Shown one piece after another: positions 43,774 to 52,125 of a stretch of 54,035 nucleotides of DNA. The translations under genes were made by a program, and so were the position numbers. A model generated the notes under the pieces. That model searched no databases. It was given only the letters and a program-made list of their open reading frames with translations, and was not told the origin of the DNA. The first letter of the stretch is position 1. Every line of letters starts with the position of its first letter. The stretch comes from Methylobacterium sp. J-030 (lineage in GTDB: Bacteria > Pseudomonadota > Alphaproteobacteria > Rhizobiales > Beijerinckiaceae). The stretch is taken from NCBI RefSeq assembly GCF_022829545.1, contig NZ_JAKSYM010000163.1, positions 1 to 54,035 of the forward strand, given 5' to 3'.

Positions 43774-46700
43774 GTGCGCAGAACAGCCAGTTCCGACAAT
43801 GCGGCCCGGACCAGCGCGAGCAAGCGCCCGATAACCGTCGCGCGATGGTCGACCCTCGGGCTGGCGGCGTTGGGCGCGAGCCTGTCGCATGCCGCAATCG
43901 CCCAAAGCCTGGCGACGACCGATCCCGACTCTTGGCGCAGCCGGGAATACCGGGCGGACTGGGGACTCGAGGCCATTCGCGCCGCCGACGCCTACGCGGC
44001 CGGCTACACGGGCCTGGGCGTCACCGTGGGGGTCGTCGATTCGGGCGTCGACGCGGCCCATCCCGAATTCGCCGGCGGCCGCATCAAGCCGCTCACCCTG
44101 TCCGGGACCTTCGGGTCTGACGGGTTCTACCTCATGGACGCGTCCGGAAACCGGGACACCAGCTACCCGGCCTGGAGCTACTTCAGCAAAGGCCAAGCTT
44201 ACACGATCCTGGGCACCTACAATCCCGTCTACAACGACCCGCACGGCACGCATGTCACCGGCACGATCGCGGCCGCGCGCGACGGCGTCGGAATGCACGG
44301 CGTCGCCTTCGACGCCAAGGCCTTTGTCGTCGACACCGGAACCATCGACTATTCGAGCCACGGCGCCAACATCGACTACAGTTACTTCAAGAACGCCTAC
44401 GAGACCCTGGCGCTGGCCGGCGTGCGCGCGATCAATACGTCCTGGGGGGATCCGCCCCCGCCGGACAGTTACGACAGCGTCGCCGGGATGGTGAAGGCTT
44501 ACGCGACGTTCGCCGGGAAGAAGTCGCTCCTTGATGCGATGGACGAGGTGACACGGACGTATGGCGTCATCCAGGTGGTGATCGCCGGCAACACGGCTTT
44601 CAATAACGCCGACATCCGGGCGTCCCTCCCGTATTTCCGGCCTGATCTGGAGAAACGCTGGCTCGCCGTCGGCGCGGCGGCGCAGTCCGATCCTAACGAT
44701 TACAGTCCGGGAAGCCTGATACTGGGCGACTATTCCGATCGTGCGGGTGTCGATAAATATTGGTACGTCGTTGCACCCGGAAGCAATGTCGTCAGCTCGG
44801 TGGCGCTCTATACACCGGGCGCCGCCTGGAATCCGCGTGACTGGGGCGTCGACCCCAATCATCAGACGGGGTACGCGTCGATCACGGGGACCTCGATGGC
44901 GGCGCCGCACGCCACGGGCGCGCTGGCCGTCATCATGCAGCGCTTCCCCTACATGACCAACGAGCAGGCCCGCGATGTCCTGCTCACCACCGCCTATCAC
45001 CGCAACGCCGTCCCGGGGACGCCGGACGCCAACCCCAACGCCCCCAACGCGGTGTGGGGCTGGGGCGTGATCGACCTGGCCAAGGCCATGAACGGGCCGG
45101 GTCAGTTCCTCGGGCCGGTGGCGGCCAATCTCCGCGCCGGCATCCACGATACGTGGTCCAACGCCATCTCCGAGGACGCGCTGATCCAGCGCAAGCAGGA
45201 GAACGACGCCGAAGCGGCCGCGTGGCCAGCCCGCAAGGCAGCGCAGATCCGCCAGCTCGCATCCGATGGAAGCGCCGTGGCGGAGCCCCTTGTCCGGACA
45301 GTGCTCAACGACCTCCTGGCCGGCCTGAGCACCGCCGACTACCGCGCGGCGATCAGCGCCGCTTGGCGCGCGGCGGACAACAACATGATCGTCAGCGGCA
45401 TCCTCACCGCGCTCATCAAGCAGAATCCCGACTGGGGCTACCTGGACGACGCGGGCTACAGATCGAGCGCGGTCCAAACCCTGCGTGATCAGATCAATAA
45501 TCTCGACACCGCGGCGATCGAGGACGCGCGGCTGGCGGCGGTCGGCCTGTGGCCGACCTACCTCGCCGTCAAGGAGGCCCGGCTGGCCGCCTTCGCCGGC
45601 ATCCCGACCCGGGGCAGCCTGATCAAGCTCGGCGCGGGCACGCTGACGCTGACCGGGACCAACACCTATTCCGGCGGCACCACCTTCGCGGGCGGCACCC
45701 TCTCGGTGGCGCGCGAGGCCAATCTCGGCGCCGCCGGGGCACCCCTGACCTTCGACGGCGGCATCCTCCAGGTCACCGGCACTGGCTTCACCGCCACGAC
45801 CCGCCCGATCACCTGGGGCCGGTCCGGCGGCGGCTTCGACATCGCCGACCCGGCCAACACCTTCACCCTCGCCCAGTCGCTCGCCGGACCCGGCGGCCTG
45901 GCCAAGCTCGGCGCCGGCACGCTCACGCTCGCCGGCACCAACACCTATGCCGGGCCCACCACGATCGCGGCCGGCACAATCCTGGCCCAGGGCGGACAGG
46001 CCATCGGCGACCTCAGCGCCGTCACGGTGGCGGCCGGCGCGACCCTGGCCCTCGCCGACAGCGAGACGATCGGATCCCTCGCCGGCCAGGGCCGCGTCGC
46101 GCTCGGCCGCGCCCGCCTCACCGTCGGCGGCGACGGCACCGCCGCCACCTTCGCGGGCACGCTCGACGGGACCGGCGGCCTCACCAAGGCCGGCGCCGGC
46201 ACGCTGACGCTCACCGGCGCCAATACCTACACGGGCGGCACCACCATCGCGGCCGGCACCCTCCAAGTCGGCGCCGGCGGCACCACCGGCAGCCTTGCGG
46301 GCGATGTCGCCGATGCCGGCATCCTCGCCTTCAACCGCGCCGACGACCTCACCTATGCCGGCACCGTCTCGGGTCCCGGCAGCCTGACCAAGCTCGGGGC
46401 CGGCACCCTGACGCTCACCGCCGTCCACAGCTTCACCGGCCCGGCCGTCCTGGCCGCCGGCGGCCTCAGCCTCACCGCCGCCGCCAGCCTCGCCGCACCG
46501 GTCGTCACCCTGGCCGGTACCACGCTCGCCAATTCCGGGACGCTCGCCGGCGGCCTGACCAACGCCGGCACCGCCACCACCGGCGGCACGATCGCCGGGG
46601 GGATCGCCAACGTCGGAAACCTCACCGCCACCGCGGGCACGCTGAACGGGCCGATCCGCAACGCCGGGCGGATCAGCATCGCCGGGCCTGTGGCCAGCGA

Positions 46701-49002
46701 CGGGACCTTCGCCAACGCCGCCGGCGCCAGCCTCGCCATCACCGGCCGCTACAGCCTCGCGGGCGGCCTCAGCAACGCCGGCACGGTCGCGGTCGCCGAC
46801 GGCGGCCGGCTGCGCGCCGGCAGCGTCGCCAATGCCGGCCTGCTCACGGTGGCGCAAACCGCCAGCGTCGTCGACGACCTGCTCAACACCGGCCGCCTGA
46901 CCAATGCCGGCACCTATACCGCCGACGCCGTCAACGCCGCCGGGGCCACGCTGATCAACACCGGCACCTTCGCCACCGTCTCGGTCCCGTTCGCCAATGC
47001 CGGCACGCTGCTGACCTCGGGCACCCTGACGGGCGGGCTGACCAATACCGGCACCGTCCAGGCCTCGGGCGTGCTCGCCGGCGCGGCCACCAACGCGGCC
47101 GGGGCCGTGATCGCGCTGGCCGGGCCGACCACCGGGATCGCCCGGCTGACCAATGACGGCCGCGTCGACCTCGGCGCCACCGCGCTCACGGTCGGCTCGC
47201 TGGCCGGCTCGAACCCCGAGGCGGTGCTGGGCAACGGCCAGCTCATTGCGGGCGGCGACGGCAGCTCGACCGGCTATGCCGGGCGGCTCGTCGACGGCGC
47301 TGCGCCGAGCAGCCTGACCAAGCTCGGCGCCGGCACGCTGACGCTCACCGGCCTCAGCACCCTGTCCGGACCGGTGCGCGTGCTCGGCGGCGAACTCGCC
47401 GTCACGGGATCCCTGCCCTTCGCCGCCCTGGAGTTCGGGCCTGGCAGCCGGCTGACCGGCCAGGGCCGGCTCGGCAGCCTGGTCCTCGGCTCGGGCGCGG
47501 TGGTGGCGCCCGGCGCTGCGCCCGGCGGCCTCGGCCGGATCGCCGTGGCCGGCGCCCTCACCCTGGCGCCCGGCTCGGTCTACCGGGTCGATGCCACCGC
47601 GGACGGCCGCTCGGACCGGATCGATGCCGGCGGCACCGCCGCCGTGGCGGGGGCGCGCGTGGAGGCTCGGGCCGGCACCGGGCTCTACGCCCCGCGCACC
47701 CGCTACACGATCCTGACCGCCGCGGGCGGGGTTCAGGGTCGGTTCGCCGGGGTGACCAGCACCTTCGCGTTCCTGACGCCGTTCCTGGGCTACGCGCCGA
47801 ACGCGGTGACGCTGACGCTGGCGCGCAACGACCTGGACTTCGCCGCGGTGGCGCGGACGCGCAACCAGCGCGCCGCCGCGGGGGCCGTGCAGGCCGGGGC
47901 GGTGGGCTCGCCGCTCTACGACGCGGTGGCGGTTCTGTCGGCGCCGCAGGCGCGGGCGGCGTTCGCGGGCCTGGCCGGGGACGGGCATGCCAGCCTGGCC
48001 GCGACCGCCGTCGCGCAGGCCACGCTGGCGCGCGCGGCGGTGCTCGACCGGCTGCGCTGGGGCGCCGGACCCGCGGCGCGGGATTACGGCAGCCTTCCGG
48101 CTTCCTACGCGGCCGACCGGCCCGGGCAGCCGGCGCCGGGCGTGGTCCCGGAGCGGATCGGGCGGCCGGAGCCGGTGAGCCTGTGGGGCCAGGGGCTCGG
48201 CAGCGTCGGGCACGTGCGGGCCGACCGGGACGCGGCGGGCCTGTCGCGCCAGAGCGCGGGCTTCGCGATGGGCGGGGACGCGCGCCTGGACACCGGGCTG
48301 GGGGCCCTGCGGCTGGGCGTGGTCGGCGGCCATGTCGAGACGACGCTGGCGAGCCCCGGGCAGGTCCAGACCGGCACGCTGGCGAGCACGTTCGGGGGCG
48401 CCTACGGCAGCCTGGCGGCGGGTCCGGCGGCGCTGCGGTTCGGCGCCCTGGCGGCGGACGAGCCGGGGCGGCTGCGGCGGGTGGTGGCGTTCCCGGGGCT
48501 GTCGGACAGCGCCACGGCGCGGCTGGGCGGCCGCAGCGTCCAGGGCTTTGGCGAGGCCGGCTACCGGATCGACCTTCCGGGCGGGGCGATCCTGGAGCCG
48601 TTCGCGGGCGGCGGCGCGGTGGCGATCCTGCGCGACCGGTTGATCGAGCAGGGCGGCGCGGCGGCGCTGGTCGGTCAGGCGCGGGCGCGGCGGGTGCCGA
48701 CGGCCACGGCGGGCGTGCGGGCGGAGGCACAGGTGGCGTCGAGCTCGGTCTTCGTGACCGGGCTGGTGGGCTACCGGCGGGCGTTCGGGGACGTGGCCCT
48801 GCCGAGCCTGCTGGCGTTCCGGGGCACGGGCGCGCGGTTCGTGAGTGCGGGCCTGCCGATCGACCGGGACGCGCTGGTGGCCGAGGCCGGGCTGGCGGCG
48901 TCGCTCGCACCGGGCCTGAGCGTCGGCCTGACCTATACCGGACAGATCGGCGCCCGCGCCCAGGACCATGCCGCCAAGGGATCCATCGCCTACAGGTTCT
49001 GA
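43774..49002 (+). CDS. Subtilisin-like serine protease autotransporter (type Va secretion)
   Basis: 1742-residue secreted protease. A signal peptide follows a basic extended N terminus (hydrophobic core near 27-42, cleavage near SHAAIAQ). The S8 peptidase domain spans about 60-440, with Asp89 (VVDSGVD), His157 (DPHGTHVTGT) and Ser374 (GTSMAAPHATG). A helical linker spans about 450-610. Passenger beta-helix repeats follow, with five autotransporter-associated repeats of type KLGAGTLTLTGxNTY near 614, 707, 803, 870 and 1180, and shorter LTNAGT-type repeats between. The C-terminal outer-membrane beta barrel (about 1462-1742) ends in AYRF. GTG 43774 is the best start (AGGA upstream); no ATG fits the signal peptide. 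Stand-alone gene. Confidence 0.93.
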   Translation: MRRTASSDNAARTSASKRPITVARWSTLGLAALGASLSHAAIAQSLATTDPDSWRSREYRADWGLEAIRAADAYAAGYTGLGVTVGVVDSGVDAAHPEFAGGRIKPLTLSGTFGSDGFYLMDASGNRDTSYPAWSYFSKGQAYTILGTYNPVYNDPHGTHVTGTIAAARDGVGMHGVAFDAKAFVVDTGTIDYSSHGANIDYSYFKNAYETLALAGVRAINTSWGDPPPPDSYDSVAGMVKAYATFAGKKSLLDAMDEVTRTYGVIQVVIAGNTAFNNADIRASLPYFRPDLEKRWLAVGAAAQSDPNDYSPGSLILGDYSDRAGVDKYWYVVAPGSNVVSSVALYTPGAAWNPRDWGVDPNHQTGYASITGTSMAAPHATGALAVIMQRFPYMTNEQARDVLLTTAYHRNAVPGTPDANPNAPNAVWGWGVIDLAKAMNGPGQFLGPVAANLRAGIHDTWSNAISEDALIQRKQENDAEAAAWPARKAAQIRQLASDGSAVAEPLVRTVLNDLLAGLSTADYRAAISAAWRAADNNMIVSGILTALIKQNPDWGYLDDAGYRSSAVQTLRDQINNLDTAAIEDARLAAVGLWPTYLAVKEARLAAFAGIPTRGSLIKLGAGTLTLTGTNTYSGGTTFAGGTLSVAREANLGAAGAPLTFDGGILQVTGTGFTATTRPITWGRSGGGFDIADPANTFTLAQSLAGPGGLAKLGAGTLTLAGTNTYAGPTTIAAGTILAQGGQAIGDLSAVTVAAGATLALADSETIGSLAGQGRVALGRARLTVGGDGTAATFAGTLDGTGGLTKAGAGTLTLTGANTYTGGTTIAAGTLQVGAGGTTGSLAGDVADAGILAFNRADDLTYAGTVSGPGSLTKLGAGTLTLTAVHSFTGPAVLAAGGLSLTAAASLAAPVVTLAGTTLANSGTLAGGLTNAGTATTGGTIAGGIANVGNLTATAGTLNGPIRNAGRISIAGPVASDGTFANAAGASLAITGRYSLAGGLSNAGTVAVADGGRLRAGSVANAGLLTVAQTASVVDDLLNTGRLTNAGTYTADAVNAAGATLINTGTFATVSVPFANAGTLLTSGTLTGGLTNTGTVQASGVLAGAATNAAGAVIALAGPTTGIARLTNDGRVDLGATALTVGSLAGSNPEAVLGNGQLIAGGDGSSTGYAGRLVDGAAPSSLTKLGAGTLTLTGLSTLSGPVRVLGGELAVTGSLPFAALEFGPGSRLTGQGRLGSLVLGSGAVVAPGAAPGGLGRIAVAGALTLAPGSVYRVDATADGRSDRIDAGGTAAVAGARVEARAGTGLYAPRTRYTILTAAGGVQGRFAGVTSTFAFLTPFLGYAPNAVTLTLARNDLDFAAVARTRNQRAAAGAVQAGAVGSPLYDAVAVLSAPQARAAFAGLAGDGHASLAATAVAQATLARAAVLDRLRWGAGPAARDYGSLPASYAADRPGQPAPGVVPERIGRPEPVSLWGQGLGSVGHVRADRDAAGLSRQSAGFAMGGDARLDTGLGALRLGVVGGHVETTLASPGQVQTGTLASTFGGAYGSLAAGPAALRFGALAADEPGRLRRVVAFPGLSDSATARLGGRSVQGFGEAGYRIDLPGGAILEPFAGGGAVAILRDRLIEQGGAAALVGQARARRVPTATAGVRAEAQVASSSVFVTGLVGYRRAFGDVALPSLLAFRGTGARFVSAGLPIDRDALVAEAGLAASLAPGLSVGLTYTGQIGARAQDHAAKGSIAYRF

Positions 49003-49010
49003 GCCAGGGG

Positions 49011-49033
49011 ACCGCGCCGGTCTCCGGCGCAGT
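49011..49033. terminator. Bidirectional stem-loop between autotransporter and YceI genes
   Basis: GCGCCGG-TCT-CCGGCGC (49014-49030), extendable to GAC/GTC across one mismatch, lies in the 80-bp gap between convergent genes. There is no T-tract, so it is a probable but not classical terminator. Confidence 0.5.
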
Positions 49034-49082
49034 CTTAGGCGCGGCCATGGGCCCTGTCTTGGACGGGGTCCGACCGCAATGC

Positions 49083-49691
49083 TCACTCCTGCTTTTCGAA
49101 CGCCCCCGCGATGGTCAGGTGCAGGTCGTCGCCGATCAGCGGCACGTAGGTCTTCACGCCGAACTCCGAGCGCTTGAGCGTGCCGGTGGCCTCGAAGCCG
49201 ACCGTGACCTTCTTGCTCAGCGGGTTCACGCCCGCGCCCACCAGCGCGACGTCGAGCGTCACCGGCTTGGTGACGCCGTGGAGCGTCAGGTCACCGGTCA
49301 CCTTCGCGTGGTCCTTGCCCGCGGGCACGACCTTGGTGGACACGAAGGTCATGTCGGGGAACTTGGCGGCGTCGAGCCACTGGTCGCCCTTCAGCTCGTC
49401 GGTGAGCTTGGCGCTGGTGGTCGCCACCGAGGCGACCGGGATCTTCACCGCCAGCTTGGCCGCCGCCGGGTTCGTCGGCTGCAGCGCCAGCGTGCCCGAC
49501 ACGTCCGAGAAGCCGCCCGCGTAGTTGGAGAAGCCCATATGGGAGACCCGCCAGCCGACCTGGGTGTGGGCGGGATCGACCGCGTAGGTGCCGGCCTGGA
49601 TCTGCGCCGGGTCGCGGGTCGGGGGTGTCTGGGCCAGGGCCGGGGCAGCGATCAGCAGGGCCAGGGGGCCGGAGGCGAGAATCGACTTCAC
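49083..49691 (-). CDS. YceI family periplasmic protein
   Basis: 202-residue protein with a Sec signal peptide (SILASGPLALLIAAPALAQ). A lipocalin-like YceI domain follows: GTYAVDPAHTQVGWRVSHMG, VSGTLALQPTNPA, DMTFVSTKVVPAGKDHAKVTGDLTLHGVTKPVTLDV and FEATGTLKRSEFGVKTYVPLIGDDL. The fold binds isoprenoids or other long amphiphiles in the periplasm. The start is GTG 49691 behind a good AGGAG. It is divergent from a LysR regulator (101-bp gap). Confidence 0.93.
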   Translation of the reverse strand: MKSILASGPLALLIAAPALAQTPPTRDPAQIQAGTYAVDPAHTQVGWRVSHMGFSNYAGGFSDVSGTLALQPTNPAAAKLAVKIPVASVATTSAKLTDELKGDQWLDAAKFPDMTFVSTKVVPAGKDHAKVTGDLTLHGVTKPVTLDVALVGAGVNPLSKKVTVGFEATGTLKRSEFGVKTYVPLIGDDLHLTIAGAFEKQE

Positions 49692-49792
49692 GGGTGTCTC
49701 CTACAGGGCAGACGATCGAGCGCGATTCGGTGCGCCGCAGCCGCCCCTTAACCCCGTTCACCGCCGGGGTTGAGCCTGCTATCCGGAACCCC

Positions 49793-50749
49793 ATGGTTGC
49801 CAGAACGGAAACGTTTCGCGGTGGGCTCGACGACGTGCGGGCCTTCTGCACGGTCGTCGATCTGGGCACCGTCACGGCCGCCGCCGCGAGCCTGCGGGAG
49901 ACCAAGGGCAGCGTCAGCCGGCGGATCTCCCGGCTGGAGCGGGCGCTCGGCGCCCGGCTGATGGCGCGGACCTCCCGGGCGGTCTCGCCCACCGCCGAGG
50001 GGCTCGCCTTCTACGCCCGGGCGCAGGAGAGCCTGACGCTCCTCGACGGGGCCGCCGAGATCGTCCGCGACGCCCGCACGGTGCCGGCCGGGCACCTGCG
50101 GATCACGACCGCGATCGATTTCGGCATCGAGGTGATGCCCGAGATCATCGCGAGCTTTCGGGAAGCCTATCCGCAGATCACCGTCGAGATGCTGAACACC
50201 GACGCGCGCCTCGATCTGGCGGCCAACCGGATCGACCTCGCGCTGCGGCTCGGCCGCGTCGAGGAGACCGGCTATCGCGCCGTGGTTCTGGCGACGCTCG
50301 CGGTGGGCCTCTACGCCGCTCCCGCCTACCTGCTGCGCCGGCCGGCCCCGGCGGATCTGGCCGCCCTGCACGACCACGACCTGATCCTGGCGCGCGAGCG
50401 CTTCGGCGCGGCGGCCCTGGCGCTGAGCGACGGGCGGGGCCGGATCGAGCCGCTCGCCGTGAGCCCGGCGATCCGGGTCAGCGACTTCGCCACCGCGCAC
50501 CGGCTGACGCTGGCGGGGGCCGGGATCGGCCATCTCCCCACCCTGGTCGCCGCCCGGGCCGTCGCGGCGGGCCAGCTCCGGCGCGTGCTGGCCCCCTGGG
50601 CGAGCCGCGGCGCGGCCCTGCGCGCCATCACCCTGGCCGGACGCGAACTGCCCGCCCGGGTCCGGGTGTTCCGCGCGCATGTCAGCGACGCCCTGGCGGC
50701 CCGCGATGGCGCCCACGAAGTCGGGGAACTAGGCATGAATACTGATTAA
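49793..50749 (+). CDS. LysR family transcriptional regulator (divergent from yceI)
   Basis: 318-residue regulator. The DNA-binding domain is about 8-68 (DVRAFCTVVDLGTVTAAAAS, KGSVSRRISRLERALGARLM). The effector domain follows (GHLRITTAIDFGIEVMPEII, NRIDLALRLGRVEETGYRA). The substitution-tolerant HTH and GYRA motif resemble the DsdA/AaeR-like subgroup of LysR proteins. ATG 49793 is preferred over long upstream extensions that read into the yceI promoter. It probably controls yceI and/or itself; no clear T-N11-A dyad was picked out in the 101-bp gap. Confidence 0.9.
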   Translation: MVARTETFRGGLDDVRAFCTVVDLGTVTAAAASLRETKGSVSRRISRLERALGARLMARTSRAVSPTAEGLAFYARAQESLTLLDGAAEIVRDARTVPAGHLRITTAIDFGIEVMPEIIASFREAYPQITVEMLNTDARLDLAANRIDLALRLGRVEETGYRAVVLATLAVGLYAAPAYLLRRPAPADLAALHDHDLILARERFGAAALALSDGRGRIEPLAVSPAIRVSDFATAHRLTLAGAGIGHLPTLVAARAVAAGQLRRVLAPWASRGAALRAITLAGRELPARVRVFRAHVSDALAARDGAHEVGELGMNTD

Positions 50750-50920
50750 TTTCAGATAACGAAACTAATAAGCCCCTGAATCTCGAAATATCGATAAAAC
50801 TCTCACGATCGGTGTATCGATTCGTTGGTGGGCATCCGTCATCATGCGGTGCAACAGAACCCGAGCACCGGTGAGCGATCCGGGTCATTCGGGACTCCTC
50901 GAACCCGCGCGGACGCCATC

Positions 50921-51283
50921 ATGTCTCCTCGCCGCAGGTGCCTGCGCTCCCTTCTCATCGTCGGCACGCTCGCCCTGGCGGTTTCCGGCATGGCGCTGGA
51001 AACCGCCCGGGCGACCCTGTCGAGCGCGGCCCGGATCGTGCTCCAGAAGGGCCGTCAATACGCGCCGACCGATCTGTATCTGCACCGCGGCGATACCGTC
51101 GCCCTGCGCAATGGCGACGAGAGCCTGACCCATCACGCCTTCATCGAGGCGGACCGGTTCTCGTTCGATGCGGGGGATCAGGAACCCGGCGCCGAGACGC
51201 TGCTGACGCTCGCCGAGCCGGGCGATTTCGTGATCCAGTGCGGCATCCATCCGAAGATGAAGCTCACCATCCACGTCGAGTAG
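50921..51283 (+). CDS. Small periplasmic cupredoxin-like protein
   Basis: 120-residue protein with a basic start and hydrophobic signal (SLLIVGTLALAVSGMALETA). A plastocyanin-like beta domain follows. The type 1 copper ligands appear complete: His71 or His72 in SLTHHAF, and Cys107, His110 and Met113 in IQCGIHPKMKLTIHV. It is likely an electron-transfer or copper-binding protein. Similar small cupredoxins occur near methylamine or methanol oxidation genes, but none is adjacent. ATG 50921 is used; the upstream extension lacks signal character. The 171-bp gap before it is AT-rich on its left side and holds no other gene. Confidence 0.82.
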   Translation: MSPRRRCLRSLLIVGTLALAVSGMALETARATLSSAARIVLQKGRQYAPTDLYLHRGDTVALRNGDESLTHHAFIEADRFSFDAGDQEPGAETLLTLAEPGDFVIQCGIHPKMKLTIHVE

Positions 51284-51339
51284 CGCCGCGTTCCGGACGG
51301 TGAAGCCGGCTTTCGCGATGAGGCTCCGGACGCCGCGGA

Positions 51340-51804
51340 TCAGCCGTCGCGGCCGAATCCGAGGCCGCGCAGGATATCGCCGATCGGGTCGATCCGCCCG
51401 CCCGCATCCGGTGCGGGCCGCGGCGCGGGCCGGGGTATCGCGGCGGGATCGACCGCGGCGGTGTGGGCATGGACGGGGCGGCGCAGATGGGCCGTCCGGA
51501 CCCGGCTCCGCTCCGCACCCCGGTGGATAGCGGCACGCCTGCGCGGCGGTTCGGCGGGCAGGGCCGTCGTGGCCGGCGGGATCGCTGCGGCGGTCGAAGG
51601 TCCCGGATGCGCCGAGGCGAGTGCCTCGGTCGTCTCGGGGGTGCCCCGGGCTGGCGGATCGACCCAGGCCACCGGCGTGACGGCGGCGACCGCGGCGGGG
51701 CGTGCCTGCGTGTCGCGATCATGCGAATGCAGGTTCTGAACAGCCACGCCCAGCCCGAATACGGCAAGGACCGTGGTTGCGAGGGTGGAGCGGACGTATT
51801 TCAT
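51340..51804 (-). CDS. Small secreted or membrane-anchored Ala/Pro-rich protein
   Basis: 154-residue product. An N-terminal hydrophobic segment (STLATTVLAVFGLGVAV) is followed by a His/Asp patch, a long Ala/Pro/Thr/Arg-rich low-complexity region and a short conserved-looking C-terminal helix (IDPIGDILRGLGFGRDG). No family is recognised. ATG 51804 is chosen; the open frame upstream runs through the small RNA copy 2 and is not coding. A perfect EcfG promoter lies immediately upstream, so the message would be nearly leaderless or start downstream of this ATG. Confidence 0.6.
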   Translation of the reverse strand: MKYVRSTLATTVLAVFGLGVAVQNLHSHDRDTQARPAAVAAVTPVAWVDPPARGTPETTEALASAHPGPSTAAAIPPATTALPAEPPRRRAAIHRGAERSRVRTAHLRRPVHAHTAAVDPAAIPRPAPRPAPDAGGRIDPIGDILRGLGFGRDG

Positions 51805-51812
51805 GATGGGAA

Positions 51813-51837
51813 AACGTACGGCCAAGCTCCCGGTTCC
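51813..51837 (-). promoter_or_regulatory. Perfect EcfG-type promoter for the small secreted protein
   Basis: On the minus strand GGAAC (51837-51833), 16-bp spacer, CGTT (51816-51813), an exact match to GGAAC-N16/17-cGTT. The predicted transcription start (about 51806) is only a few bases from ATG 51804. Confidence 0.68.
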
Positions 51838-51895
51838 GCTTGACTGCTTGACCGCGTTCTGAAAACGCGCCGCCGCCCGACCGCCGTCCGGAAAC

Positions 51896-51986
51896 AAAAA
51901 AGGCCACTCCCGAAGGAGCGGCCCGAAGTCTAGGGAGGAAACGCCCAAGAAGGGCGGCGGGAGGGCGACGCCATCGCCATCCCGCA
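51896..51986 (-). ncRNA. Candidate trans-acting small RNA, copy 2 (CCUCCC core)
   Basis: Roughly 91-nt paralogue of the RNA at 28.06-28.16 kb. Stem-loop 1 (51957-51985) has arms GCGGGA/TCCCGC and GGCGA/TCGCC around the same loop TGGCG. A small hairpin GCCC-TTCTT-GGGC and the unpaired core TTTCCTCCCTAGACTT (about 51929-51944) follow. The terminator has a 9-bp stem GGCCGCTCC/GGAGTGGCC with loop TTCG and six T. Stem bases differ from copy 1 in paired fashion while loop and core are identical, which is the mark of a conserved RNA. The rest of the 51805-52125 gap shows only promoters and a small dyad (52072-52090). Confidence 0.74.
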
Positions 51987-51991
51987 ATGCA

Positions 51992-52020
51992 CACATAGGA
52001 TATCGCAGTGCGGCGGGCAA
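51992..52020 (-). promoter_or_regulatory. Sigma-70-like promoter of small RNA copy 2
   Basis: On the minus strand TTGCCC (52020-52015), a 17-bp spacer, TATGTG (51997-51992). The predicted start, about 51986, coincides with the foot of stem-loop 1. Unlike copy 1 there is no GGAAC element. The dyad CCATGA-N7-TCATGG at 52072-52090 lies further upstream. Confidence 0.5.
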
Positions 52021-52125
52021 CGGCGTCACGCGCGCAGAGTTATGCATACTGATCCGTATCGAGACCTGACGCCATGATCTCAAGTCATGGCGGACCGCGG
52101 GGCCGACTGGGGCCGCCGGGCTCTC

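Noticed and set aside
43675..49086. A stop-free antisense frame of about 1800 codons opposite the autotransporter gene
   Set aside because: The product is low-complexity Arg/Gly/Ala/Glu-rich with no domain. Such frames arise opposite genes with strong GC bias at third positions, and the plus-strand gene has clear protease and barrel domains.
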